This document shows positions 1-9,369 of a DNA stretch of 38,254 nucleotides, one piece after another. The stretch's first letter is position 1; each line of letters begins with the position of its first letter. The stretch is taken from assembly GCA_027604685.1 (NCBI GenBank), contig JADHYX010000203.1:1-38254 (forward strand), given 5' to 3'. This stretch comes from Lobulomyces angularis. Taxonomy: Eukaryota > Chytridiomycota > Chytridiomycetes > Lobulomycetales > Lobulomycetaceae. Position numbers and translations under genes: made by a program. The notes beneath the pieces are model-generated. The model ran no database searches. It saw only the letters and a list, made by a program, of their open reading frames with translations, and was not told the DNA's origin.

Positions 1-62
1 ATAATATAATAATAAGAAGAGTATAAAATAGATCAAGTTATAAGTCTTTTATTAATTGAACA
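1..62. other. AT-rich flank, no gene seen
   Basis: Short AT-rich stretch at the window edge, before the inverted-repeat element. I see no gene or RNA in it. Confidence 0.5.
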
Positions 63-153
63 AACAAGCAAAGGTTTCTTCGTTACACAAACCCTTGTAA
101 AATACATAACTACATTATAACTATCTACATCTACACTACCATTTTCAGTACAA
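63..153 (+). repeat. Left terminal inverted repeat
   Basis: Pairs with 1103-1189 in inverted orientation. It contains an imperfect palindrome of its own (about 72-97), a GGTTT...AAACCC hairpin around the loop TTCGTTACAC. The right arm has the same hairpin with its loop reading in the same direction on the + strand. Confidence 0.65.
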
Positions 154-180
154 ATATTTTGTTAATACATTTCTTTTACT

Positions 181-600
181 TCATTTTAGCCTTCGATCAA
201 ATTCATAAAATTTATTAAAACCACTAAGAATCAATACAGCGCTTAAGAGCTAGAAGAAAAAGAAAAACTTCGCATCCAGCCTGAAAAAGAAGACAACAAT
301 TATAAAAGTAAAAAGTTTTTACAAAAAAAAAAAATCTTGGATGAACAATTTAGTGTGTAAACAAAAGAAAAAGTTTTAAGATCAATTTCAAAAGAAGGAA
401 TTAAAAATTAAAAATAACTTTAATTCGGCAATTACAAAAAAATTCAAAAGGCTATTATTGACAACAATAACACCAGTAAACAATCTTGGGTTCACAAAAA
501 AATTACACATGCTATGAACGCAGGAGGTGAATAAAGTTTGGCTGTTCTTGAAGAGAATTGTACAATGGAAGATGTAGTTTGTATGTAGTTGAAAAAGTGA
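181..600 (+). pseudogene. Interrupted coding-like tract inside the element
   Basis: In the frame starting at base 181 the codons look protein-like, for example SKQSWVHKKITHAMNAGG and LAVLEENCTMEDVV. The frame is broken by TAA at 244, 358, 409, 415, 421 and 532 and by TAG at 187 and 586. TGA appears only at 598. I recognise no family. It may be a decayed transposon gene or, less likely, sequence written in a code where TAA/TAG mean Gln. The host genes in this window clearly use TAA and TAG as stops. Confidence 0.3.
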
Positions 601-1102
601 CTGAAGAATACCTAAAAAAAAATCGAGAGGTTTAAAAATATTGAATACAATAATGGTCTTTACAGTATAATCCGACGAAAAAAAAAAATACAGTGGTATT
701 ATAATCTCCTCGTGAGTTCCATTTTCCTCTGCGTTGGGGAGTTCATATTTAATTTTAAATACTCATATTTTTATTTTTATAAAATTAACAGTTTATACAT
801 TCCCTGTAAGGGGATCGCTGGTTTTGTAATGGATTAAGTTCGGTAAGATAATTTAGATCTAAGAATAAAGGATATAAATGATAAATTAACTAGGTACTTA
901 AAACCCAAGAGGACCAGACATTGTCAGCCAAGGAAAGGCAATATACTTAGGATGCTTCCTGTGATAACTGTTGTTTGCTTGAGAAGTTTTTAGGACAAAA
1001 CTTATAGGGGGGGATAATGTTGTGTTGTATGGCTGTAGGTTTTTTAGTTTTTTTTTTATCTTATTACTTGATCTAAGACTAGTTTGTTATTTGTTTAAAT
1101 TC

Positions 1103-1189
1103 TTGTACTGGAAATGGTAGTGTTGGTAGTTACATTTTATTTCAAGTATTTTACAAGGGTTTCCTCGTTACACTAAACCCTTGCTTGTT
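1103..1189 (-). repeat. Right terminal inverted repeat
   Basis: Inverted partner of 63-153. The inner palindrome at about 1156-1181 reads GGGTTT, then CCTCGTTACACT, then AAACCC. The arms have diverged by several substitutions and small indels, so the element is probably old. Confidence 0.65.
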
Positions 1190-1571
1190 AGAGACTTTTT
1201 TTGATATATTTTAAAATTTTCTTCTAACTATTATAATATTTAAGTAAAACGCGCGTTACTGATTATCCAATACAGTACTGGTAATGGTTATAATTAATTG
1301 TAACTAATATTTCCAAATGCCTAGAATATCTAATTAATATAAAAATTGAATACATTTTAAAAAACCTTAGATAATTATAATAATGATAAGTTACTAATAA
1401 TAGTTATAACTAAAGATTTCAAAGAATAATTAATTATTCCTGTATTTAAACAAATTATAGACTCAAAGTTCCAGCTACACTTAGGACCGAAACAAATACT
1501 ATAGAACAGTGTACTAACATGTTAAAGGTTTTATGATATTTGTTTTTAATTAATTAGTTTTAGTATATAAA
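1190..1571. other. AT-rich stretch, no feature seen
   Basis: Between the inverted-repeat element and the short repeats upstream of the tRNA. No convincing open frame, RNA gene or repeat was seen. Confidence 0.5.
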
Positions 1572-1622
1572 CCTAAAAGTCGTTACACAATAAACTTTAG
1601 ATTATTTTATAACGACTTTAGG
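1572..1622. repeat. Imperfect hairpin (inverted repeat)
   Basis: CCTAAAAGTCGTTA at 1572-1585 is nearly the reverse complement of TAACGACTTTAGG at 1610-1622, with a 24-nt AT-rich loop. The right arm is also part of the 23-bp direct repeat described next. Confidence 0.5.
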
Positions 1623-1677
1623 TATTAAACTTAATAATTCTATTTAATTAATAAAGATTATTTTATAACGACTTTAG
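1599..1677. repeat. Two 23-bp direct repeats upstream of the tRNA
   Basis: A 23-bp string beginning AGATTATTTTATAACG and ending ACTTTAG occurs exactly at 1599-1621 and again at 1655-1677, 56 bp apart. The second copy ends 43 bp before the tRNA-like gene. Function unknown; possibly a small local duplication. Confidence 0.6.
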
Positions 1678-1720
1678 ACTTTAATATTCATAATCCACGA
1701 AAAGTTTAACAAGCAAAGTT

Positions 1721-1793
1721 ACTCAGTTAGTGTAGTCGTTATCACGTTTCTCTCACTCAGAAAAGGTCGGGTGTTCAAATCACCCACTGAGTA
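1721..1793 (+). tRNA. tRNA-Val (anticodon CAC)
   Basis: A 73-nt cloverleaf. The acceptor stem ACTCAGT (1721-1727) pairs with ACTGAGT (1786-1792), and A1793 is the discriminator. The D arm pairs at three of four positions. The anticodon stem TTTCT/AGAAA encloses the loop CTCACTC, placing CAC at 1754-1756. The T arm GGGTG-TTCAAAT-CACCC is perfect. U8, A14, G18, A21 and U33 are present. Two positions are odd: position 19 is T instead of G, and position 37 is T instead of a purine. It may be a diverged or weakened copy. No intron is present. Confidence 0.75.
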
Positions 1794-1810
1794 TAAATAA
1801 TAAAATAAAA

Positions 1811-1817
1811 TTTTTTT
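1811..1817 (+). terminator. Pol III T-run terminator after the tRNA
   Basis: Seven consecutive T residues start 18 nt after the tRNA 3' end. This is the usual RNA polymerase III stop signal and supports transcription on the + strand. Confidence 0.6.
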
Positions 1818-1993
1818 AAGGTGTATTTGAAAAATTTTTTTTTCAAGAAAATTTACAAATTTATTCCCCACTTCCGAACTTAATTTCTTAGTTGAAATGT
1901 TATTTGCTTCGAGTTACTTACAATTGTTTTTTACATTATGAGAAAATATTTTGATTTTGAATTGAAAATTACATGTATGGTAAGAATTATGTA

Positions 1994-4411
1994 CTAAGAA
2001 TAGAGTTTCTTTATCTCTAACACACCAATAGCATTTTCCAATTTTAATCTAACTTTTTCTAAGCAATATTTACTAAAGGAGGTATTAAAATTTTTTAAAG
2101 TTTCAAAAAAAACTTTTTTCAGATGAAAGAGTAAAACTTCTTCCCTAATTTTTTCAATACTGCTCCATCCAACATTCAACTCTAAACTTTTTAGACCAAT
2201 CAGTATAAATTCTTGTAGTATAACAGAAATATATACTATCATTTCGGAGTTGTAGCTAAACCTCTTGTAGTCTGCTTTCTCAATTTGTGCTTTTACTAAG
2301 GAAGGTAAATTTAAACTCATTATTGAGCTTAAAGCTCGAATAATACAAAGTATGAATTCCATAGAAGTTGCTTTTAGTGCATTATTACTACCATTTCTAA
2401 CTCCTTCGCTTTTCAACTGAAAGTCAAATTTAAAACTAGGATTCAGCGTGTTGTTTTTATAATGAATTTTAAGCATTCCATATAAAAACATAATATTAAA
2501 CTTTAAACTAATTGCTCCAGTTAGCCACTGAACTTTAATGTGTCGGATTCCTTGAATGAACTCTGATAATAATTGAAATGGTCTAAACCAAGGTGGTAAA
2601 GTTTCAATCCAACCCAGCAAACTTCTGTGTATATCTGTTGCTGTTTCTAAAGCTCTCCCTGCTTTCTGCAATTCGTTTTTAGAAAATCGTATTGTTTTTC
2701 TGATTATCCAAATTATTTGTGTATAGACTGTAATTTTTGCTGCACCATTAAACAATTTTACACCATCTCCCTGTTGCCAAAGTATATCCCATTCACCTTG
2801 GTCCAGCATTTCGCTATGTTCCCTTTCATCACCTATTTTTATAATTAAAAATTAGAATTTAAAGAAAAAATTTTATTGATATAAAGTACCAATAAACGGA
2901 TAACTAGCAAACGTAGTGAAACTTAAGAATTTTACCCATTTTAACCTCCTATCTTTTTTTTCCATTATGTCTCGTTTCGAAAATTTTTCATCTTTATCCC
3001 AATTGGATGCAATAGCAACTTGATTCAAAAAGTCTGATATCATAAATTAAAGCTCATTTTTTATTCACTTACGCAACCAACGCGTCGCTTTTTTCCGATC
3101 CCCATAACAATAATAAAAAAAACTTACGGTCATTAAAAAATCTAGATCCCTCGACTGATGCTTTTCAGGTAAAACAGAAAACTCTACAGGATGAAATTAA
3201 ATACAAAGGCACATTGTTACTAAAATACCTATAACTGCTTTATCCATAAATTTTATAGCTGCTTTTTGTGGTGAACCGCCGAATTCAGGTGTGAAAAGTT
3301 GGGGATGTCTTGAAACTAAACACGATTTTGATAATTCATGATAAATCCTACAAAAATTATTTTTTCAAAACAAAAAAGAAAGTATTTTTTACCTATAAGG
3401 TTCAAGGATATTGAAATATTTTAAAAAATTATACGGATTGTTACCCATTTCTTCATGAAATTGATAATCGGCTCTACTAAAACTACTCTGTTGAGGTGCT
3501 TCAAAAATTGCAGGTGATGGATTCTCAAGAAAAACAAGTTGGCCACCCTTTTGTAAACATCCAAATAACATAAAATAAAAGCATAAATCATTTAGCCCAA
3601 TTTGTTTATTAAAATTAACGCTGATTAATTCTAATTTCTTAACTGCAGTTTTCGTTGATGTTGATGGTAAAATCATTATATCATTATTTACAAAGTGCAG
3701 GAGACTTTCTTCAGTATTAAATTCTTGAATGAAGGAATGGGTATGAGGAGTAACATCTTTCAATATATTATAAGGCACTTGGCTAAAATCAAAAGATCTA
3801 TTCACATTCGTGACAAAATTAAAAAGCACTTTATTAAAATCGTTTGGCTTATCCGCTTCCATATCCGACGGGTATTCGGATATTAGTCTTGGAGATGAAG
3901 ATACAGACGAGCCTCCTTTTGAAGAACTTTTTTTTCCATAAAATGAAGATGGTACTCTGGAATAAATTTCTGTCAAGTTCTCTCTTGGAGAAATGTCAAT
4001 GGTTGCATTTAAGATGTTCATTGTGGGACTTATTACATGGCCTGGTGAGGACATTGGTGAAAACCTTAACGAATCACTGTCACCTGATTCTGATGAAAGT
4101 GAAACAATCTCTAAATCAGGGGATAATTTAGCTTTAGAGGAAACCTTTGGTCCTCTTAAAATTTACTGTTTGTGGTTTGTTTTATATGTTAATACCTTTT
4201 TTTTGCTATTTTTCCCCAAATACAAACTATTCCTTTATACTCTAAAAAACAATTTTGTTATTTGAAAAGAATTAGAAGTAATCACCACAGTTTCCACAAG
4301 AAGGTTTATGACCATCGCATCTTCTTTTTATCACTCGACACTAGATTTTATTAAAAATAATATGAATCATTTAATTCTTACAGAATCGCATTGAATGTGT
4401 GTTTTTTTCAT
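1994..4411 (-). CDS. Zn2Cys6 (fungal binuclear cluster) transcription factor
   Basis: Predicted nuclear DNA-binding regulator of 703 aa. Exons (minus strand order): 4382-4411, 4286-4340, 4196-4241, 3393-4154, 3221-3347, 3073-3181, 2890-3033, 1994-2832; all phases close. The zinc cluster occupies residues 8-35, with cysteines at 8, 11, 18, 25, 28 and 35 (CDSC, RRCDGHKPSC, CEYKGIVC), followed by the basic linker KKRGPK. A Ser-rich linker leads to the fungal-specific TF domain: FSVLPEKHQ, FFYYCYGDRKKATRWL and WIETLPPWFRP are typical of it. The cluster is spread over exons 1-3 by introns of 41 and 44 nt. The exon 5/6 junction is ambiguous (intron 3182-3220, or 3183-3215). Target genes cannot be inferred. 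Confidence 0.88.
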
Positions 4412-4704
4412 ATTCTAATTAGTTTGTATCAACTTGCGCCACTAATAATCACAGCAATTTATCAGGCTTGATGGAAAAAGCAAAGTCCAAAAAAATGAAT
4501 TTAACTATACTTTATATATAGTACGACAAGATTATACACATTTTCTTTGGTGTATTAAAAAGTTGTTTTTCAGAGTAAGCAGGTTTAATACTAATAAGGT
4601 TTTGGAGCTGTTAATCTAACTTTATTAATAAGAAAGAGATTATAAACGATATGGTTTTCAAAAGATTAGGAGTGCGATTGATATAAAGCTTTTATTTAAT
4701 CCAA
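4412..4704. promoter_or_regulatory. Upstream region of the Zn2Cys6 gene
   Basis: A 293-bp AT-rich gap that must hold the promoter of the minus-strand regulator. No specific element could be identified. Confidence 0.3.
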
Positions 4705-4893
4705 TTATCTTTTAAACAACCTTAAAGGTTTATCTTCTAATTTCAATAAGAATTCTTTTGTAAGTAACTGTTGGCTGTGGGCAAGTGATTTAGGACGAAT
4801 TTGTTCATATTTTAAGGGACCCATCACCGTATTTAAAAATTTTTGGTGATAAATTCTGAACGATTCACTGAAATATACAGCAATTAAATTCAT
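4705..4893 (-). CDS. Hypothetical 62-aa protein
   Basis: An ATG-started open frame of 62 codons, basic near the end (KPLRLFKR), with no transmembrane segment or recognisable motif. It is 293 bp upstream of the start of the Zn2Cys6 gene, on the same strand. I could not place flanking exons with confidence. It could be a small protein or chance, since the surrounding 4.4-6 kb region looks decayed. Confidence 0.25.
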   Translation of the reverse strand: MNLIAVYFSESFRIYHQKFLNTVMGPLKYEQIRPKSLAHSQQLLTKEFLLKLEDKPLRLFKR

Positions 4894-4991
4894 TGATAGA
4901 ATCGTACTAAAGAAAGTGCTGTTTAATTCGTATTTGGAGAGTAATCAATTATTCTAATACATATTTTAATACATAACATAAATTGAAATGA

Positions 4992-5731
4992 AATTTTTTG
5001 AACTATTTTTTATCTGCTGCTATTAGAGCAGCTAATTCATTACGAGAAATAAAACCAGGTCAAAGTTGTGTAACAGCGTAACAGATCTAAGAACTAATAT
5101 TAAAAATGTTAAAATAAATAAATTAGTGAGAATAGTAGATTCATTCGAATTAGACTGAGAGATAGTATTGAAGCTGCTTTTTTACACTTTAACAGCGAAG
5201 AGGTGCTAATTTTTTACATCACCTTTTGAATGAAATGATAAAACTTAAAGGTGGTGCATCAGAAAAACTTTATGTTACTCAATAACTTCTACTTGACACA
5301 ACAAATTTAAGTGGACTAATTCAAAAATTAAATCGTCTTTATACAGCCTCAAAAATATATTACTGTTTTCATTTGCATTATTCACTTGAGAATAAATACA
5401 TTTTCCGCGATAATTTCAACGGCATTCCGCGTAAGAACAGGAATTAAAGAATTATATATCTTTAGCTATGATCAAAGTTATCTTCCATTATATTATTAAA
5501 TAATGATGACGATAATTCATTCTTCCAGAGTCTGAAGCAATATTTGTCATTAATGATGGGAGGTTTACTTACAGTATGATTCATAAATTGGAGACAAATC
5601 TGGCAATCTGCATAGAATCCAAAAGTGCTTCCTTACAGAGCCCTATCATTGAAAAGCTTCCTAGAATAAATGAGAAAATAATCCTAATAGAAATTCTGTA
5701 ATATCTTGAGTCAATTTCCATTAGTTACTGA
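4992..5731 (+). pseudogene. Decayed gene remnant(s), unknown family
   Basis: Three + strand segments look coding but are broken. (1) 4992-5126 includes ANSLREIKPGQSCVTA and QELILKML, with TAA at 5079, 5088 and 5115 and TAG at 5124. (2) 5161-5471 includes DSIEAAFLHFNSEEVL, then NEMIKLKGGASEKLYVTQ, then TTNLSGLIQKLNRLYTASK. It shifts frame at a T-run (about 5210-5215), has TAA at 5283 and about 5445, TAG at 5463 and TGA at 5469. (3) 5516-5731 includes SEAIFVINDGRFTYSM and ETNLAICIESKSASLQS, with TAA at 5699 and TGA at 5729. I recognise no homologue. Exon joins are not clear, so these may not be one gene. Confidence 0.35.
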
Positions 5732-5979
5732 TATATATAGAACTCTAACTACTAGATAAATTTTTTTAATGATATCTAAAAATTAATAGTTAAAAATTAT
5801 GCATACGCAACAATAAATTTGAATTGTATAATTTCTATTTGAAATCAATATCGATACAGTTCAAATTGCAATAATTTAGTACAAAGTATTTAACATATAT
5901 CACTATGGTAAAACTTTGGATTTGGAAAAGGCAAGTTTCTGTGTATGCCTACCGTAAAAATTATCAGTGATTTATACTA

Positions 5980-7130
5980 TTATTTTAGCTGAATCATACC
6001 CATCACAATTTCAGTGTAATCAGCTTCGTTAGAGGAGTTTACTATTCCCTTTCGAATTAAAAAATCTATCACGCAAATCGCAGCTTCCAAAGTAAATTCG
6101 TTCAACCTAGATTTAATCTGAAAAAAATTCAAATTATTCAGAAAAAATATTTAATTACAAACTTCTTCAACTGTCATTAAAAAAAATTCTTCAACCTTTA
6201 AAAAAAAAAAGGAAAAATAAAAAGGAAAAGTTAGTTAATATCTTTTATATTTTCTTCTAACCTCCCCATCTACAGGACGGGGAATATAAGATTTAGGTAA
6301 CTCTAAATCGTAAATGTATTCAGTATCTGGCATCCAACCGCGTTTTGGATGATCCATGTAAAATGATATCGCCCCACCTGGTCGTATCTTATCTAACAGA
6401 TGTTTTTCATAAATACCTGCTTCTTCACCAGCTTCCTTCTTAATAGTGTCTACTGGGTTTGAACCACTACCAAGTCCTCCTCCTACTAGGTTATCTAAAA
6501 ACCCAGGATATGTTTGTTTTCTTTAAAAGTTTAGTTTACATGAAAGAAGAAGTACGTTTTCGATCTTCGGCCCACCCACATCTTCAATGTTTCATTGTCC
6601 CAAATATATCCGTTTAAGTGACAACCACTTTGTCTGATTCCAAAAAAACCACACCCAGACCTTTCAATAGATAGTAAAATTTTTCCACCATGAGCGTTTG
6701 ATTCAGATGATTCCCCGTAGCAAGCAAATCTTTTATTTTTTAAAAAAAATTGTTAGAATACAAATACAAGATACCAACCTTTCATTTCTCCAGCCATTTA
6801 AGCATTCATATTCATTAATGTTGTTTAATTTCAACTCAAGTAAAACATTTTCAATTTGAATGGTTCTTTCTTCAATTGTTTTTAAAGCTTTATTTAAAAT
6901 TATTAAGTGATCCTTAAACTTGAATATTTTATCATATTTCTTTAATTGTTTGGCAAATTTCGGGGTAATTAAACCAACCTATAACAGTTATTATAAAATT
7001 AATTGGCTTTTTATCAAATTTTATTAACTAGTTGTCCATCGACTATAAAATGAAAGCCTAGAGAAGTGTTAGGAGCATGTAAGATTTTATCCGGATAGAA
7101 GTTGTTTACTGCTTTTACAATCTTTAACAT
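5980..7130 (-). CDS. Nudix hydrolase, DUF4743/TPP-pyrophosphokinase-related (YJR142W type)
   Basis: Predicted pyrophosphohydrolase of 301 aa, probably cytosolic. Exons (minus order): 7029-7130, 6779-6978, 6556-6729, 6262-6520, 6163-6195, 5980-6117; all phases close. The N-terminal DUF4743-like half runs to FFGIRQSGCHLNGYIW and WVGRRSK. The Nudix part begins TYPGFLDNLVGGG (about residue 162), with the box NPVDTIKKEAGEEAGI carrying E188, E191 and E192 as metal-binding acids. The family's C-terminal landmarks follow: YIYDLELP, DGEVEEFFLM and ICVIDFLIRKGIV. The family is fused to thiamine pyrophosphokinase in Tnr3 of fission yeast and stands alone as YJR142W in budding yeast; in that family it acts on oxidised thiamine diphosphates. 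The substrate here is inferred. Two introns end in AAG. Confidence 0.88.
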
Positions 7131-7814
7131 TATTATTTGAGAGTTTGAAAACCACGTTGAAAAGAAATTTATAAAAAATAAGCTGTGTTTCTTAAGCTTT
7201 TTGGAAATTTTTCCAATGCAAATTCAGTAGTCAATCTTGAAAACAATCTTGAAAATAAAAATTTAAAGTAGAAGTGAAAAATATTCTTCAAATCTTAATT
7301 TTTGTCTTCAAAATTTTAATTACAAATATTTTTTAATTGGAAAATTATCGTATTTTATTTTTTTTTTATTGAAAGGAGATAAGCCGAATTATACTTGATT
7401 TTTGTTTATATAATAGGAAGAAAAGGCCAATGTTAAGGAGAAAGGCTCGTTGTAACAATAATCAACTAATCTTTCGGTTGAATTAAAAAATTCAGCATCT
7501 TAAAGTTCATTTAGAACTCGTTAACTATTAAAATTAACAGTAAAACAGAAATATTTTAAATAATTATATTTTTTTGCATTGGATTAGAATTTCAATTTAC
7601 TAGAAAGATTTTGAGATTTACTAAAGTTAAAGTAGTTAAGTAAAAAATAACAGCGATATAGTTAAAAATATGGTATAAAAGAGAAAATTATCTAAAATTA
7701 GAATTTTTCAGTTCAACTGTAATTGTGGGTTGTTTTCAAAAATTGGATGATCATAATACATTTTAATGATTTTCAGAAAAAATTTGAAGAGTGCAAATTC
7801 ATCTTAAAATTCAT
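7131..7814. promoter_or_regulatory. Divergent intergenic region (Nudix / RING-Sel1)
   Basis: A 684-bp AT-rich gap between two genes transcribed away from each other. It should contain both promoters. An 18-codon ATG frame at about 7431 is too short to credit. No repeat or RNA gene was seen. Confidence 0.4.
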
Positions 7815-9232
7815 ATGGGTTATGATGTAAACTTTTTTGTTGCTGAAGGTTCTCAGTTATGTATTTGTTACCTTTGTCAAGGGGTGGTTGAGGTTAACTA
7901 GCTTGTAGATAACTCCATAATTAACACTTAAACTTTGTTTTTTACTTTAAGGAACCTTTTGAATGTTCTTGCTCATCTTCATTTTGTAAGCGATGTTTAG
8001 ATGTATGGTTAGGTATGCATTATTAATTTTTTTAGAGTATTTCAAAATTTTTATTGTTTCATTTCTTAATTTTTTTCCTTAATTTCTTTTAACATTCCTT
8101 ATACTAACAGAAATTACTGAACATTGCCCTGCTTGTAAAAATCATTTAAGTGAAAATGAATTAACAAAAAATTTTAATGCTGAAACAAATTCTTTTAATT
8201 TGCTTGTTTTATGCCCAGTTTCTAAATTAAATGAACGGTATTCTTTAAAAATATTATTATTTTAATTATAATTCTATTGTTTTTAACGATGATCTTAGGC
8301 AACATCAAGAATGCCAAAAAGTTATGACTTTAGAAAATGTATTTGATCATTTAACTGAAGAGGATTTAAAATTACTAAAACTTCCAACTGTCACTTACAC
8401 TCAATCCCAAATTTTTGCTATACAAAATTACTTTAATGGAAAAAATTCTTATGAAGTTGATGATTTTACTTCAGCTTTTGAATATTTTGAGCTTAGCGCA
8501 ATATATAATAATGTTGATTCTATGCTGGAATTAGCGATAATGTTAAAAAAAGGCCTCGGTTGTGAAATTAATGTAGAAAGAAGCTTTCATTTTTTTTTAA
8601 AAGCTGCTGATCTTGGTGACTCTATTGGTGAAAACAAAGTAGCCTACTGCTATTTGAAAGGCGAAGGAGTTATTAAAGGTATAAATGATAAAATATAACC
8701 GTATTAGATGTAAAAAGATGTAAAAAAGGCAGAACAATACTTTGAGAAATCTGCAAAGAAGGGCCAAAGTGACAGTCAAGTTCAGTTGGCGTTATTATTT
8801 TTGGAGCAGAATAAAGAGAAGGATGCATTGCAATACTTCAAGTTGGCTGCAGAGCAAGGAAATAGTACCGCAGAGAATGAATTAGGATATTGCTACCTTA
8901 AAGGTTATGGTATAGAAAAAAACGAAGAAAAAGCTGTGGAACTTTTTACAAAAGCTGCACAAAGAGGCAATAATGAAAAAAAAAAATTATTTTTTAAAAT
9001 ATTTAATAGGTGATGCAAATGCAGTTGATAGCATTGCAGAATGTTTTGAATTTGGTTATGGAGTTGCGAAAAACTTGGAAAAAAGCCTCAAATTATATAA
9101 ATTAGCTCTTAGTAAAGGTAAATTGAAGTTATTAAAATAAATATTAATAAATTTAAAGGAAATGATACTTCTAAAGAAAACTTTGAAAGGGTAGTTTTGA
9201 AATTAAAAAAAATAAATTTAGATGAAATATAA
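7815..9232 (+). CDS. RING-like zinc finger plus Sel1-repeat protein, frameshifted at an A-run
   Basis: Probable E3 ligase or adaptor of about 372 aa if the frameshift is corrected. Exons: 7815-7892, 7952-8012, 8111-8237, 8299-8678, 8718-9117, 9159-9232. Residues 16-55 form a Cys-rich RING-like finger (CICYLC, CSCSSSFCKRC, CPAC). The central His of a classic RING is not evident. A TRAF-type-looking C/H segment follows (LCPVSKLNERQHQECQ). The rest is Sel1-like helical repeats: MLELAIMLKKGLGCEINVER, NKVAYCYLKGEGV, NELGYCYLKGYGIEKN, SIAECFEFGYGVAKN. An 11-A run at 8976-8986 shifts the frame; ten As would join GNNEKK to NYFLKYLIGDANAV. As written, translation stops at 9011-9013 and the last repeat is lost. 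A substrate cannot be assigned. Confidence 0.72.
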
Positions 9233-9369
9233 CAAGATGAGCAAATTTTATAACATAGATTAGAGTATTTGAATATAAAAGGTATATGAAGAATTGATGA
9301 AAATTCTATTATGTTGTATAAAAATTTGTATAAAAACTCTATGTAAAATAGTTATTGCAAAATTCAACT

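Larger units (their letters stand above)
63..1189. mobile_element. Degenerate element with about 90-bp terminal inverted repeats
   Basis: The left arm (63-153) and the reverse complement of the right arm (1103-1189) align along most of their length. Both contain AACAAGCAA, then GGTTT, then AAACCCTTGTAAAATAC, and near the inner end ACTACCATTT followed by CAGTACAA. This arrangement is typical of a non-autonomous DNA transposon or MITE. No intact transposase is visible inside; the interior carries only interrupted coding-like sequence (181-600). I could not define a target-site duplication, so the outer ends are approximate. The element class is inferred from the arms alone. Confidence 0.55.

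Noticed and set aside
1721..1793. tRNA-Glu (CTC) reading of the tRNA
   Set aside because: The 5-bp stem TTTCT/AGAAA fixes a 7-nt loop whose positions 34-36 are CAC; the CTC reading would need a shifted, unpaired stem.
4993..5053. Minus-strand end-like peptide GFISRNELAALIAADKK followed by TAG
   Set aside because: It looks EF-hand-like but is preceded by an in-frame TGA (5054-5056) with no acceptor site, so no gene model could be built. It overlaps the decayed + strand frames.
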